From: Urophycis tenuis
Taxonomy: Eukaryota; Chordata; Actinopteri; Gadiformes; Phycidae
Direction: 5' to 3'
Length of the DNA: 64,000 nucleotides
Assembly (NCBI GenBank): GCA_036785325.1
Contig: JAXIVH010000007.1
Location: 15,037,849 to 15,101,848 of the forward strand
Numbering within the stretch: position 1 is the first letter of the stretch; each line of letters starts with the position of its first letter. The notes under the pieces were generated by a model. The model saw nothing but the letters and a program-made list of their open reading frames with translations. It had not been told where the DNA came from and searched no databases. This document shows positions 42,939-53,921 of this stretch, piece after piece. Both the position numbers and the translations under genes were made by a program.

Positions 42939-44552
42939 ATAATAATAATAATAATAATACATTTTATTTAAGAGCGCTTTTCTAGGTACTCAAAGACACT
43001 TTACATTAAAAGCAGAACAATATAAAATAGTACAAGTACCCTAAACAGACTAAAAGACACATTACACTGAGCTAAACATTAAAAGCAATTTTAAAAAGGT
43101 GTGTTTTGGTCATAGATTTGAAGGTGGGCAGATCAGTGCAGTCACGGATGCGTTTGGGGAGAGCGTTCCAGAGGGAGGGGGCGGCTGCAGAGAAGGCTCT
43201 GTCGCCCCAGGTTCGGTACTTGGTTCTGGCTGGTGGAGTAAGGAGGTTGGCATCAGATGATGAACGGAGGCTGCGGGATGGGTTGTGACGATGGAGCAGA
43301 TCCGTGAGGTAGGAAGGGGCCTGGTTATGGAGGGCTTTGTGTGTGAGGAGGAGGATTTTGAACTGAATACGTTGTGGAACAGGGAGCCAGTGGAGTTTCT
43401 GGAGGACAGGAGTGATGTGATCACGGGTGCGGGTGTGGGTGAGCAGACGTGCAGCAGAGTTTTGGATGTACTGTAGTTTATTTAAGGTTTTGGATGGGGT
43501 GCCGTAGAGGATGCTGTTGCAATAGTCGATTCTTGAGGTGATGAAGGCGTGAATGAGGGTTTCAGCAGCAGAGAAGGAGAGTGATGGGCGGAGACGGGCG
43601 ATGTTCCTGAGGTGAAAGAAGGCAGTTCTGGTGATTTGGTTTATGTGAGCTTCAAAGGAGAGGTAATTATCGAAGATGACTCCGAGGTTGCGGCTGTGAG
43701 GGGATGGAGACAGGGTGGAGTTGTCGATGGTGAGGCGGAAACTGTCTGTGGTTTTGTTGAGGGATTTGGGGCCGATAATGAGCAGGTCAGATTTGTCGCA
43801 ATTAAGTTTAAGAAAGTTGGTCTGCATCCAGGATTTGATGTCGGCAAGACAGTCTGAGAGTGTGGAGTGAGTGGTGGGGGTGATGGACTTGGTGGAGATG
43901 TAAAGCTGGACGTCATCGGCATAACAGTGGAAGTGGAGACCATGGTGGCGAATGATGTTGCCAAGAGGGAGCAGGTAGAGTATGAAGAGGAGGGGACCAA
44001 GCACCGAACCCTGGGGGACGCCTTGGGACAGAGGAGCAGTGGAGGAGGAGCAGTTGTTGATGTAGATGAATTGTTGTCGGTCAGTGAGGTATGATTTGAG
44101 CCAGGAGAGTGCAGTGCCAGTGATGTGAAGAGAAGACTCAAGGCGGGAGAGGAGAATGGTGTGGTTGATGGTGTCGAAAGCTGCGGTGAGGTCAAGGAGG
44201 ATGAGGACGGTGAGGTGACCGGAGTCTGCAGAGAGGAGGATGTCGTTGGTGACTTTCAGGAGAGCTGTTTCAGTGCTGTGTTGGGAACGGAAACCGGACT
44301 GAAATGGTTCGAACAGGTCATTTAAGCAGAGGTGGGCTTTGAGTTGAGTGGCGACAATACGTTCCAGTATTTTAGACAGAAAGGGGAGATTGGAGATGGG
44401 CCGGAAGTTTGACATGATGTCAGGGTTGAGTCCGGGTTTTTTGAGGATGGGAGTGACAGCAGCCAGTTTGAGTGAACGGGGAACTGAGCCAGACCTGAGG
44501 GAGGAGTTGATTATTTCTGTGATGAGTGTGGAGATGGCTGGAAAAGAATGAG
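42939..44552 (-). mobile_element. L2-type LINE, 5'-truncated, minus strand
   Basis: The (AAT)n-like tail begins at 42939. Minus-strand reading gives the reverse transcriptase C-terminal two thirds with an intact frame. It sits inside the right sub-terminal region of the 33442-44619 element, splitting its GTAAC-rich end. Confidence 0.88.
43072..44550 (-). pseudogene. L2-type reverse transcriptase, N-terminally truncated but otherwise open
   Basis: An uninterrupted minus-strand frame of about 490 codons entering from the truncation point (AAVTPILKKPGLNPDIM), with FRPISNLPFLSKILER, LDLTAAFDTINH, GVPQGSVLGPLLF, HCYADDVQLY (YADD box), then SRIDYCNSILYGTPSK and HITPVLQKLHWLPVPQ. The C-terminal stop is at 43072-43074. 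The endonuclease and ORF1 are missing, so it cannot move by itself. The lack of stops indicates a fairly young insertion. Confidence 0.85.
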
Positions 44553-45196
44553 ATGAGTAATCAATTAGATTACTCGTTACTGAAAAAAGTAACTTATAAC
44601 GCCGTTATTCCCATCACTGTCAATGAGTGTGCACTGTGCATGTATCAGTGATGCGCTGGATGATCATTAAACGGTTGCGAGTCACCAAAAATACTTTAAT
44701 GATATTCGGGTCGGATTGGTTAAAATATAGATGCCGAATACACTTTTGTAATCGTTAAGAGTTGGCTAGCCTATATCATATAAAAGACATCATCATTGGC
44801 TGAATGACTTTTGCAAAGATGCAGCACGCGCTTTCTAGGTGACAACTTTTACGTTTCTTTTCTTTTTTTAGACCAAGTGGGCTTATTGTCTGTCTGATTT
44901 AGGACACTGTTTAATTTTGAATATGTAGCCTGTTAAGCCTAGGCTATTCGTTGACCTGGTGAACAAAGGTTTAAATGTGCAATGCATGTTTTAAATGCGT
45001 TTGACTCAGGGACGTCAGTTTTACGTGAGGCTATGATTAAGCTAATCAAGATACCATTACAATAGGTGGGTCGGGAAGCAGGTCGGGTACATAATTTTGA
45101 TATTAGGACTTGTGGGCCGAGTTGCAGTTGGGTTGGGTTGGTTGAAAACGTCGGGCGAGTGCGGGTCTTTTATAAGCGTAACCCCACTGGCAAGTG

Positions 45197-45390
45197 TGCG
45201 CGTCTCTCTCTCGCTCTCGATCTCGCTCTCTCTCTCTCTCGCTCGCCCTCTCTCTCTCGCTCTCGATCTCGCCCTCTCTCTCTCTCGCTCGCCCTCTCTC
45301 TCTCTCGCTCGCCCTCTCTCTCTCTCGCTCGCCCTCTCTCTCTCTCGCTCTGTCTCGCTCTCTCTTGCTCTCTCTCTGCGTGTGTGTGAA
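45197..45390. repeat. Polypyrimidine CT/CTCGCTCGCC minisatellite
   Basis: A CT-rich run with regularly spaced CTCGCTCGCCCTCT units. Long Leu/Ser frames on it are artefacts. The rest of 44,628-45,196 shows no recognised feature. Confidence 0.93.
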
Positions 45391-45469
45391 CGGGAATGAC
45401 AGGGAGAAAGAGTGCTATGCGGAGATGAATGAACGGAATGATATTTATATTTCCAAATCGCGTTGGTGA

Positions 45470-45560
45470 AAAAAAAAATCGCTACGGAATCAATTCGTGG
45501 CGCTCGATGTTCAATCTGTGGCGCCGCGCCACACATTGGTCTATGTATGGGAAACACTGG
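45470..45560 (-). repeat. hAT-family end fragment
   Basis: The minus strand begins CAGTGTTTCCCATACATAGA and continues GTGTGGCGCGGCGCCACAG, a common fish hAT terminus. No partner end was found to its left, so it is a fragment. Confidence 0.45.
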
Positions 45561-45824
45561 TAGATGCTTCATGTCTTTCCGGTGCACTGCTGTTGATATA
45601 GCGCCTCTATAGTGGCGCAACGCTGCAACTGCATTTAAAATACGTAGCTGCCGCAATTGCTCAATCAACACAGCTGGAACTTTGCGCTGTGTTGAGCGAT
45701 ATCAATCGCTCTGGCTGGGGGCGGGACAAAATTAGCTGGAGGCGGCCGCCTCGCAATTTTGAACGCAGGAAAAACCCTGTGTAACAACGTACTCGGGAAC
45801 TGTTATTGCTTTATTGTTTTTCAG

Positions 45825-46741
45825 ATATCTCACTTGCCTTGCCCCTGCGATCCTCGCCGAGGAGTGCACGCACTGGCCCCATTAAGACGGGTGGACGAGT
45901 GTTTGTGTTGGACCACACACGCTGGACACCACCCATGAAGGATGCCATTGACAGCTTGCTTCAGAAGCACCATGGTGAGAAGGACATCCTGAAGCTTGTG
46001 GACCAGGAATACGCAGACACGGTCCATCGGTCTGCCGCAGACCCCAACAGCCTGCTGCACCCCACAACCAGGTTGCACATATCCCGCTATGTGAAGCACA
46101 TGGCAAAGCTTCTGAACACCAGTTCTTCCTTAAATACCAGTGAGGAAAAGCTTCTCTCCACTCAGCAGCTCTGGCATTCCCTGACAGAGGGCAGTGACAC
46201 GACTACTGTTCCTGTGGTCACCTTGGAGCCTGCCGTCGCAAATCCTCCTCCACCTGCTCTGCCCACACTTCTGACACCGGACTCTGTTGAGAAAATTGTG
46301 GAGGGCATCTTAGAAAAGCAGCAGCAGCAGCAGGAGCAACAACAGCATGAGCAGAAGAGAAGGCAGACCAAGACCTGTCTGGCCTGTGGACAGCCCAAGT
46401 CTCGTTATGAGACTGACGGATCTTCCGTCCACTTTTTCTATCAACAGGGGCCTGTGCGCTACTTCTACTGCTCAAAGAAGGTGCATCAGACTTATGCTGC
46501 TGAGGGTCTCGCTGACCCCAAAATGCCCTTTGAAGAATTTGTGGGAACAGAATTCTTCCAGAGGGAGCTGGATGCCACCAAGAAACGGGTGGCAGAAAAG
46601 ATAGAGAAGAAGAGGAAAAGGCCAGACTCCCAACAAGCACGCCGCCTCTGCCGATTCTGCCACCTGGATCTAAAGCAGGGACCAAACAGCCCACACGTCC
46701 ACACAGGCTTCCCTGGAGTGGCAGGCAAGTACATTTACTGA
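45825..46741 (+). pseudogene. Copy B last exon: double Cys-cluster C-terminus
   Basis: The acceptor TTTTTCAG at 45824 gives ISLALPLRSSPRSARTGPIK, aligned with VTPPLPRSASPRAARTGPIK of copy A. VLDHTRWTPPMKDAIDSLL, CLACGQPKSRY and CRFCHLDLKQGPNSPHVHT follow. A TGA at 46739-46741 stands where copy A reads Cys, so the last ~40 residues (PSKVYSMYRDKGMAKEMDW and onward, to about 46,860) are lost, and one base is missing near 46,806. A Gln-rich stretch (QQQQQEQQQ) precedes the first Cys cluster. Confidence 0.65.
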
Positions 46742-46944
46742 CCTTCCAAAGTGTACTCCATGTACAGAGACAAGGGCATGGCCAAGGAGATGGACTGGGT
46801 GGAGTTCAGCAGTCTCCTTTCTATGAGGCAGAGAGAAAAAGATGGGTGGAGGAAAGAAAGTAATGTATTATATGTATATGTATGTTTGTTATATGTATGT
46901 TACTGTCTTGTATATACGTATATGAATGTTTGTTCTATGATAAT

Positions 46945-48883
46945 TAGGGATGCACCGATACCAGTATCGGGTATCTGGCCGATACTTCATTAAAATACTC
47001 GTACTCGTATTCGTTTTTAATTGCCGATACCACGCACCGATACCACTATGCCAGTAGCCTACATCAAACCGGCCGTATGCAGAGATGAGTTGTCCTACCT
47101 AACTAACTCGGGGGAGATAATGAATGAGCAGAAACTCAGAGATTCTGTCAAAGGCTTGTGTGTGTGAATGTTCGCTGCGAAAAGACGTAACAGTAGGCTA
47201 TGTCATGTCGGCGATTTGGGCATATTTTAAGATAAAGCGTCATCCGGCAGACTGTAAGATCTGTAATGCTACGGTGTCGAGAGGCGGAAAGGAAAGTACT
47301 TCCATAGGAAAGACGCACCATAGTGCTTAGTACACAGAATTCACTAATGCTAGCGGCGTAAGACCGAAGCAGCCAACCTTATGACGTCTTGCAAAAGCGA
47401 GAGAAAATGTCCAAAGACAACTCACGGGCAATACAAATAACAGAGGCACTTACTCACTTCATAGCGCTCAATCAGTACGTTTACATGCAGCAAGAAATTC
47501 GAATTTCTAATCGTATAAGACATCGTTCGGACTTTTTAAGTGCATGTAAACACCTTAATCCGACCTACTTCGGACCTATTTCGGACATCTAAAATCGGAT
47601 AACTACACCTGGATAATTCGATCATAGTCGGACTTTTAACGGCATGTATACTCAGCAATCGGATCTGAATCGGATTTTGCATTCTGCGCATACGCATTGC
47701 CATTCTGGACATGCGCAGAGCACCACACAGCGTCCGGAGTCAGCCATGCTCCGGCTGTTAATCCGATTCCCTGAACGGCATGTATACTCGGACAAGTGAT
47801 CCGGTCTTACGCATGTCATTATCTGATCCGATCAGAAATTCGAATTTCTTGCTGCATGTAAACATACTGATAGACCAGCCACTTTCAGTTGTTGATAATG
47901 TCGGATTTCGCCGTCTTTTAAAAGTGCTGGAGCCCATATATGAGATTCCCAGTCGCCTCTACATCACCGATGTGATGTTGCCAAAGGTGTATGATAAAGT
48001 GAAAGATCACATTGACGTCATTTGACAACATGGTTTGTTGATTTGTTTAGCCTTTCTGAAGAAACTATGGGAATAGTGCCACATGGTTTGTGTAGGCCTA
48101 CTTGAAAGAAGGATACTTTTGATAACTGAAATGTGATAATGTGCTTATTAAGCAATAGTTCTGATCACTTTTTGTGATTTATTTTTGTTGTTATTCGCTT
48201 CATCTGGTTATATTTACATTTTGTCTAATGTGATGGCATTTTGTCTTTGAAGGCTTTTTTCTTTACAACCAGAAAGCTCTGTTTGGTTTTGGCTTGGAAT
48301 AGCCTTGTAGGAGCCATTCCCTCAGTTTATTTATTTAGCAATTTCTTAATGCCTGCATTTGTATTTTGCAAGACTATGCCCCTACAGGCGAAAGATGTTT
48401 ATAAATTGGGAGGCTACCTGGAGAAGGGGGCGTGGCTGACTGAGAGCGCAGAGTCTTTGACCTTGCCTCGCACCTGTTTGCTGTGATTCACGCTGTTTAA
48501 ACATTGTGCTTATTAAGTTAATTTACCCTTTATTTTCAATGGCTAAAGGAGCCTTATTGCGTTTGTATTTTGGAAAACTTTAAGAAACTAAAAGCAAAAC
48601 ATCAACTTCAAATCGTGTCTGTCTTACTGGATTCCTGGATTTCATTTTGGTCATACAACAAACACAAGCGTCAAAGAGTTGTCAGTCACCACCAAAAAGG
48701 GACAAAACAAATGGACTTTGAAACAGGATAATTTGTCAATACAAGCCTGTTCAAATGAATTGCACTTCTTTTATAGAGATCAAATCTAGAAAGTATCGGT
48801 ATCGGTACTCGGTATCGGCAAGTACACAAATAAAAGTATCGGTATCATATCGGTTTGAAAAAAGTGGTATCGCTGCATCCCTT
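46945..48883 (+). mobile_element. hAT transposon, degenerate
   Basis: The left end TAGGGATGCACCGATACC and right end GGTATCGCTGCATCCCT are inverted repeats. A perfect 8-bp duplication ATGATAAT lies on both sides (46937-46944, 48884-48891). Sub-terminal CGATA/TATCG repeats occur at both ends. Coding remnants: a BED-finger-like piece at about 47,205-47,327 (WAYFKIKRHPADCKICNATV) and a transposase piece at 47,873-48,025 (SVVDNVGFRRLLKVLEPIYE). Most of the transposase is gone. Confidence 0.9.
47473..47869. mobile_element. MITE inserted in the hAT transposase remnant
   Basis: Near-perfect inverted ends of about 35 bp: CAGTACGTTTACATGCAGCA on the left, and TGCTGCATGTAAACATACTG on the right. It splits the hAT frame between THFIAL and the SVVDNVGFRR segment. 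It has internal CGGAT/ATCCG sub-repeats and no coding capacity. Confidence 0.85.
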
Positions 48884-49239
48884 ATGATAATGTATATATG
48901 TATAAATATGTATATTTCTGTTTGCTATGTAATACTGTTAATGTCTTGTATGTACATGTATGTATGTGTGTTTGTTATGTTATAGTATATCTTAATCACA
49001 TAGATGTAAAAGAAGACAATGGTAAACTGACTCTAATACTTGGACAGAATTCTATCATGTTTCCTCAATATGATATTATAGTACTTAATACCAGCACTAT
49101 ATAAATAAAATGTATATACGGTCTGCTTTATAAACAAACTATATTATTATTATTACTATCATTCTAAAATATTCTATATCTTACCCTGGCCTGTGTTAAG
49201 CATTCCTCGTGCCGGCCAGCATCTGACTGCCTTTCTGGG

Positions 49240-49436
49240 GGTTTTTTCTTTTCTTTTTAAAGGCAAGTTTGTATTTGTTAGGTTTGTGCTTATCCTCTTC
49301 AAACAATAATATATAAATGCTGTTCTTAAATGTTCCATAATAATGATAAAACACTTATCTGTGATGTCATGTTCATTTAGTTATTAAAATACTGTTCATT
49401 TAGTTATAGAATGTTGTTCCTAAATGCTTGTTTTAA
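49240..49436. repeat. Left part of an AT-rich tandem repeat split by the Kolobok element
   Basis: Motifs TTAGTTATAGAATG, TGTTCTTAAATGTTCCATA and AAAACACTTAT recur here and at 53483-53800 on the far side of the Kolobok element in ~190-bp units. Confidence 0.6.
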
Positions 49437-49741
49437 AGGTCCCATATTATGCAAAATGCACTTTAGAGCGGTTTTCTATCAATAATATGCATCCCCGGCC
49501 TGTCTACAATCCCTCCTGATATGAAAAAAGTTCATCCTCTCGTTTTTTTGCTTTCTTAGTCTTTAGAAAATGTGCGCTAAAACGGGCTGTTTGAGAAATG
49601 GTCTGCAAATGACGTCAGCAACAGACTCGGCCGCTCCCCTCAGGCTGGTGGCAACGCCTCCGGTGAAGGTTTGCCACGCCCCTAACAAAGTTTCTAAACA
49701 CCGCCATTATTCCGCTCGCTAGCGTTGCTCCGGTTGGCACA

Positions 49742-51668
49742 ATGGCGAAGGTACGAGCTGGAAGAAGTGGTTGCTCTGTTGTTGGCTGCACAAATGAGCA
49801 CACGACTCTTTATAAACCTCCCTCTTCGGAGGTTCTGAGGACTCAATGGGTGAATTTCATTTTTGATGGTGATGTCCCTACAGCAGTTCCCAAAGTGCTG
49901 TATGTGTGTGCTAACCATTTCACGTCGGACTGCTTCATCAACGAGGGACAGTATACAACTGGATTTGCTAGATCCCTGCGGATTAAAAATGGATCGGTAC
50001 CAACTGTCCGCGATCCAACTACAAACGTGGAAGCTGTAAATTTGAACATGTTATTCTGATTTACTGTTTAGCCGGCTTGGCGGCCCCTGTTAGCATGGCA
50101 GCTAGCATAAAGTACTGTTGGGCCGCGACATAGTCTGCTTATACTAAAGTTACGTTAAAACTAGGGCCGAGACTTTAACGCGTTCATTACGATGAATGAA
50201 TGACACAAAAATAACGCATTTTAATCGCCCTTATTTTTGCACCGCGGAACGTTTATAACTGGGTGAGTTTCAGGTTTACCCATTATACTGGAGCAGTGAT
50301 CACTGCCTGAGGCGTTTTGAACGCAGCTCAAACCGACTGGTGCCTCTGCACGGCGACCAAGCTTTGATAAACACGCACCGGTTTACAGTATCGTCCCGCA
50401 TTTTAGCGGTCGTGGCCACGGTCGTGGCCGTGGAGCTGAGAACAGCAGAGTTTCCTCTGCTGCAGCAGAATAGCGGACATGTCGTAGCTACAGACATGTC
50501 ACTGTCTCGGGTGCATTTTGTTATTATAGGACTTCAACCTCAGAACTCTCTGTCATCAGACTGTCCTGGCCTGTCCTGTGCATACAAACAAACTATGTTT
50601 TGTTGCTTACCTTATGTATTCAGTCATTATTCAATGGTATATTAAAATGCATGTGAAAAAATGTTTCTCACTGTTCTCAGATACATAGTGGGGGGAGGGA
50701 TGATTACATTTGTTCTGAGAAGATGTTTTTTTCTAACCCCTGTGTGCTTGTTATAGACCAGCTCATCAAAAACATCAACGGCACAGATTCCTGCATCAAG
50801 AGATGTTGCATGCCAGACAGAGATGGAAACACGTTGTGTAGGCACACAGCTGTCCTTCAAGACTCTACGGGCTTCTTACAGGAGTGCAGGTAAACAGCCA
50901 GCTTCATTAGGCTGCATTTACTTGGGAAGAAGTTAGTAAGGAGTTACATGTTATCATAAATATAATAAAGTTTCTGACATTTTAGATTTTTTTCTTTTGT
51001 TATTACAGACTCTACTTGGCAATGTACTACAACGAAAACGCCAACCGACCACAAGCAAAGACGGACCAAGGTGTACCCCTCTTCAAGGTGCACTTCCCGA
51101 AGGCATTGAAGGGAGAGTGTAGAGCAAAACCCCTAAAGACAGAGCCAACATACAGTAAGAGTTTACGTTTTAATTTTTTATACCAAAACTAAAGGATTTT
51201 TTTTTACTTGTTGCAATTACAATCTATAAACATTTCAACAATAAATAACTGTATAAAGTAATACACACACAAACCTTATGAAAAATAATAAATTAGATAA
51301 AGTGTCAGGAGGTTATGAGCAAAACACTTTGTCTCTGAAAAAAGTAAACAATGTCTGTGCATTTCTTGTAGGGTATGTAGTGGACATGATGGACCTCATC
51401 TTCGAGAAGGTGTTTATGGACCCGGCACCCTACACTGATGCAGTCCTGGCAATCCCTGTTCCTGAAGACCTTGCTGCACAGTTTGAGCGGCCAGACAAGG
51501 AGGAGGTCATTGCTGGTTATGTGTCCCGCTTCAATCAAGCAGCTGTTTGAATCCCACGTAGTGACCTGTGGCATCAGGAAACTCCGTTTGGATTCTAAGG
51601 ACCACACAAGCTGGGATGACGACCCGGATTCTGCGTCCCAGCAAGCCCCAACACCAGCTCACAAAAGA
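49742..51668 (+). pseudogene. THAP-domain gene of the Kolobok-like element
   Basis: The ATG at 49742 begins MAKVRAGRSGCSVVGCTNEH. The C2CH THAP zinc site is CSVVGC ... VCANHFTSDCF, with the usual C-terminal region (SLRIKNGSVPTVRDP). The single-exon frame stops at 50057, and a donor near 50038 is possible. Further candidate exons on the same strand are about 50760-50890 (VGTQLSFKTL), 51009-51153 (LYLAMYYNENANRPQ) and 51372-51549 (DLIFEKVFMDPAPYTDAVLA). After the last, the frame shifts by one base and gives FESHVVTCGIRKLRLD. THAP domains bind DNA; the catalytic core is not visible. Confidence 0.6.
50160..50235. repeat. Possible hAT end fragment (TTAACGCGTT type)
   Basis: CTAGGGCCGAGACTTTAACG and AAAATAACGCATTTTAATCG resemble a common vertebrate hAT terminus. 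Only one end is seen; 50236-50690 contains nothing else clear. Confidence 0.3.
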
Positions 51669-52144
51669 GCGATATGCAAGGTACCTGTAACGACTTCAAG
51701 CAATTGGACAAGATATAGCAATTACTTTTTTGTTTTGTATCCCATTATATTTTTATGGATTGCCTGCTAAAACATATGGCTACTAAGAGCACTATCCCTC
51801 CTCTCGTCTCCTCCCCTCTACTACTACCACTAAACTATTTTCACACACTGTGTTTCTACAGATTCTCCATCCCTGAGTCTACACCTGCGTGGTACCCGTC
51901 AACCTGCTCTAACACTGGCCTGCCATCCATCCCATCGGGCTGACATGTTTCCTCCTGCCCCTACTCCCACCAGAAGCTTTGTTGCGTTGAACATTTAATG
52001 TGTTTATGTGGAGTTGTACATTTTTTTCTTGTCTATACACATCTATTATATATATCTATTATTTTGTTATGCTACTTTGTTTTGATTAGCACAGTTATAA
52101 CTTATTTGTTAGTAATGCAATGTCAATAAATGTTTAAAAAGTGT

Positions 52145-53110
52145 CTACAAAATTTGGCTTGCATTCTGGAGCGAGTATACATTGAGGCATACAGGCTCCA
52201 ATCCAGGATGGTCCACCATGCATTTCTGGTTCCCCTCAACCTCCTGCAGCCGTCTGGTAACCTGCAAACAAGGTACTACAAACAATAAATGCCATTGTGT
52301 TTCATAAGTATGAAATAAACCATAATCAAGACAAACTAGTTTTCACTTTGAATATGTAGATACTACCTGTGCTATCTCAAGACAGCAGACATTTTCCTGC
52401 TCTGTGGGAATGGTGTTGCAGTTTCCACACAAACACCTGTCAAAAGAAAATTAGTTAGAATTTCACTTGAATGCAAGTACACAAGCATAGTTGGATAAGA
52501 AGTAAGATTTTCCTAACCATGTCAAGTGCATACAACTTGTGACATTTGAATAATGTTGAGATGGAAAACAGTGGCATTTTAATCAACATTACACTGCCTC
52601 GATTTTCTACCAGAATGACACATTACTGATACAGACAGACATATTTATGCTGAAATACAAAAGTAAATCCTAAAGACCTAGAACAACAAACGTCAGGGTG
52701 CTGTTACGATGAAACACCTCTGCTAAAACAATCACAAACTTTGCAAAATACAGAATTTAGGTTAGGCCTACTATGCAAGCATCGTTTGATAGCCTACTAG
52801 TTTCTACATTATACATTTATCCGTAGATAGCAAGAATACAGTCAAGAGAGATAAGTATAATGTTACTACACTATTTACAAAATTGCTCATTCACCAAAAA
52901 AGCTCGAAGTAACAAAGATACAGCGAAGACGTAACCGTTAGCAGGAGCTAACATGTAAGTAACACTGTAATAACACACAGAACGTAAAAAAAATATATAT
53001 ATAAAGTCGCATGACATATAACTTACCATTCAGAAACCTCCTGCGGCAGCCGCAGAGTAAGAATTTCAGCCGGCGTCTCTCCCTCTGGGTCAGATTCAGG
53101 CTCAAACTGG
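52145..53110 (-). pseudogene. Minus-strand gene with P2X7-ballast-like Cys domain
   Basis: Three exons on the minus strand: about 53027-53110, 52367-52436 and 52145-52261, all with GT-AG borders and matching phase. They encode QPYQFEPESDPEGE, then WCLCGNCNTIPTEQENVCC across the first junction, then VEGNQKCMVDHPGLEPVCLN, and stop at 52145-52147. The CxCGNC...CC...C spacing resembles the cytoplasmic ballast domain of P2X7 receptors and related 'P2X7-like' fish proteins, many of them intronless or repeat-linked. No ATG is visible in the first exon, so the 5' end is missing or lost. Confidence 0.55.
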
Positions 53111-53482
53111 TAGGGTTGAACTTGAGTCCTTTAGAGAGACTAGAGTCTCTCTATAGTACTCTAGGTTGAACCACAGAGTTTCTGCCAGCCATTGGCCGAG
53201 TCAGTCTGTAAACATTAGCACATGGCTATGGAGCCGAGGCTCGTCTCCGTAGGGACCACGCCCCTCGCAGAGAGGTGGGCGTGGTCGGGTGTAGCTCATT
53301 TACATAAAAGAGACAGGCCCTGAAACAGACCGTTTTGAACAGAGCTGTTTTTAGGTGATGAAGAGAGACCTACAATATTTGATCCAAAGGCAATTTTGAC
53401 CAAAGCATGTCACAGACATGTCTTTGACACACCTGGGAACTATTTTAATTTGTGGAAACGGGGCATAATATGGGACCTTTAA

Positions 53483-53800
53483 ATTGGTCAAGGTTTTTTT
53501 TTCTCCTTTTACAGGCAGGTTTGCCTTTTTAACATGTGTTTGCTTGTGTCACTTCATTTAGTTATAGAATGATGTTCTTAGATGTTCCATATAATTTGTA
53601 AAACATTTATCATCAGGTTTTATTTAGAGGCATATTCCATATTAGGTTGTAAATATTTGGTCAAGGTTTCTAACCTCTTTTACAGGCAGATTTGCCATTT
53701 TAACTGGTGTTTTTTTTCCATGTTCACTTAGTCATAGAATGCTGTTCTTAGATGTTCCATATAATTTGTAAAACACTTCTTTAATTGGTCAAGTTTTAAT
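53483..53800. repeat. AT-rich tandem repeat, right part
   Basis: Two to three units of about 190 bp with landmarks TTGGTCAAGGTTT, ACAGGCAGGTTTGCC, TAGTTATAGAATG and GTTCTTAGATGTTCCATATA. Continuous with 49240-49436 before the Kolobok insertion. Confidence 0.75.
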
Positions 53801-53921
53801 TAATTAATTTATTTATTTATTGAGGCAGGTTTGCCTTTCTATTTCATTTTATTGTAATTATTGTTCATATGTTTCCTATCAGCAATTTATAACTTTCACA
53901 TAAATAAACTTAAATTTATTT

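Larger units (their letters stand above)
33442..44619. mobile_element. Second hAT-like element hosting Gypsy and L2
   Basis: The ends are CAGTGTTGGGCAAGTTACT and (right) CGTTATTCCCATCACTG, flanked by a perfect 8-bp duplication TCAATGAG (33434-33441, 44620-44627). Sub-terminal sequence is full of GTAACT/AGTTAC motifs, typical of a widespread fish family. Own sequence is 33442-33821, 42131-42938 and 44553-44619; no transposase frame was seen, so it is non-autonomous or deleted. Confidence 0.85.
29175..45779. mobile_element. Outer hAT-like element, composite with nested insertions
   Basis: A perfect 14-bp inverted terminus CAGGGTTTTTCCTG (29175-29188) pairs with CAGGAAAAACCCTG (45766-45779). 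The flanking bases share TGTAA on both sides (5 bp); a full 8-bp duplication is not seen. The body is 29175-29890, 33038-33441 and 44620-45779, and the rest is later insertions. No transposase of its own is recognisable. If correct, its insertion turned the short intron of copy B into the present long one. Confidence 0.6.
24305..46741 (+). pseudogene. Copy B: paralogue of copy A, split by a 16.95-kb transposon-filled intron
   Basis: Exons inferred by comparison with copy A: 24299-24995, 25092-25163, 25270-25323, 25439-25460, 25770-25829, 25922-26038, 26174-26239, 26400-26725, 26823-27560, 27687-28873 and 45825-46741. The last intron (28874-45824) corresponds to a 130-bp intron in copy A. Lesions: a deletion with frameshift near 26,975 in the Cys region, a TGA at 46739-46741 where copy A has a Cys codon, and a missing base near 46,806. 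The domain order equals copy A. Despite the lesions most of the frame is open, so inactivation may be recent. Confidence 0.6.
49437..53478. mobile_element. Kolobok-like DNA transposon (TTAA target, THAP gene)
   Basis: Inverted ends AGGTCCCATATTATGC (left) and GGGCATAATATGGGACCT (right) are flanked by TTAA on both sides (49433-49436, 53479-53482). TTAA duplication and a THAP-domain gene are the hallmarks of the Kolobok superfamily. A plus-strand THAP gene and a minus-strand three-exon gene are readable. I did not find a full DDE transposase core, so this copy is probably non-autonomous. Confidence 0.8.

Noticed and set aside
43106..44551. Gly/Val/Glu-rich frames on the plus strand opposite the L2
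   Set aside because: Antisense shadows of the reverse transcriptase frame.
45057..45671. Arg/Glu-rich or Leu/Ser-rich frames
   Set aside because: Artefact of the CT-rich minisatellite.
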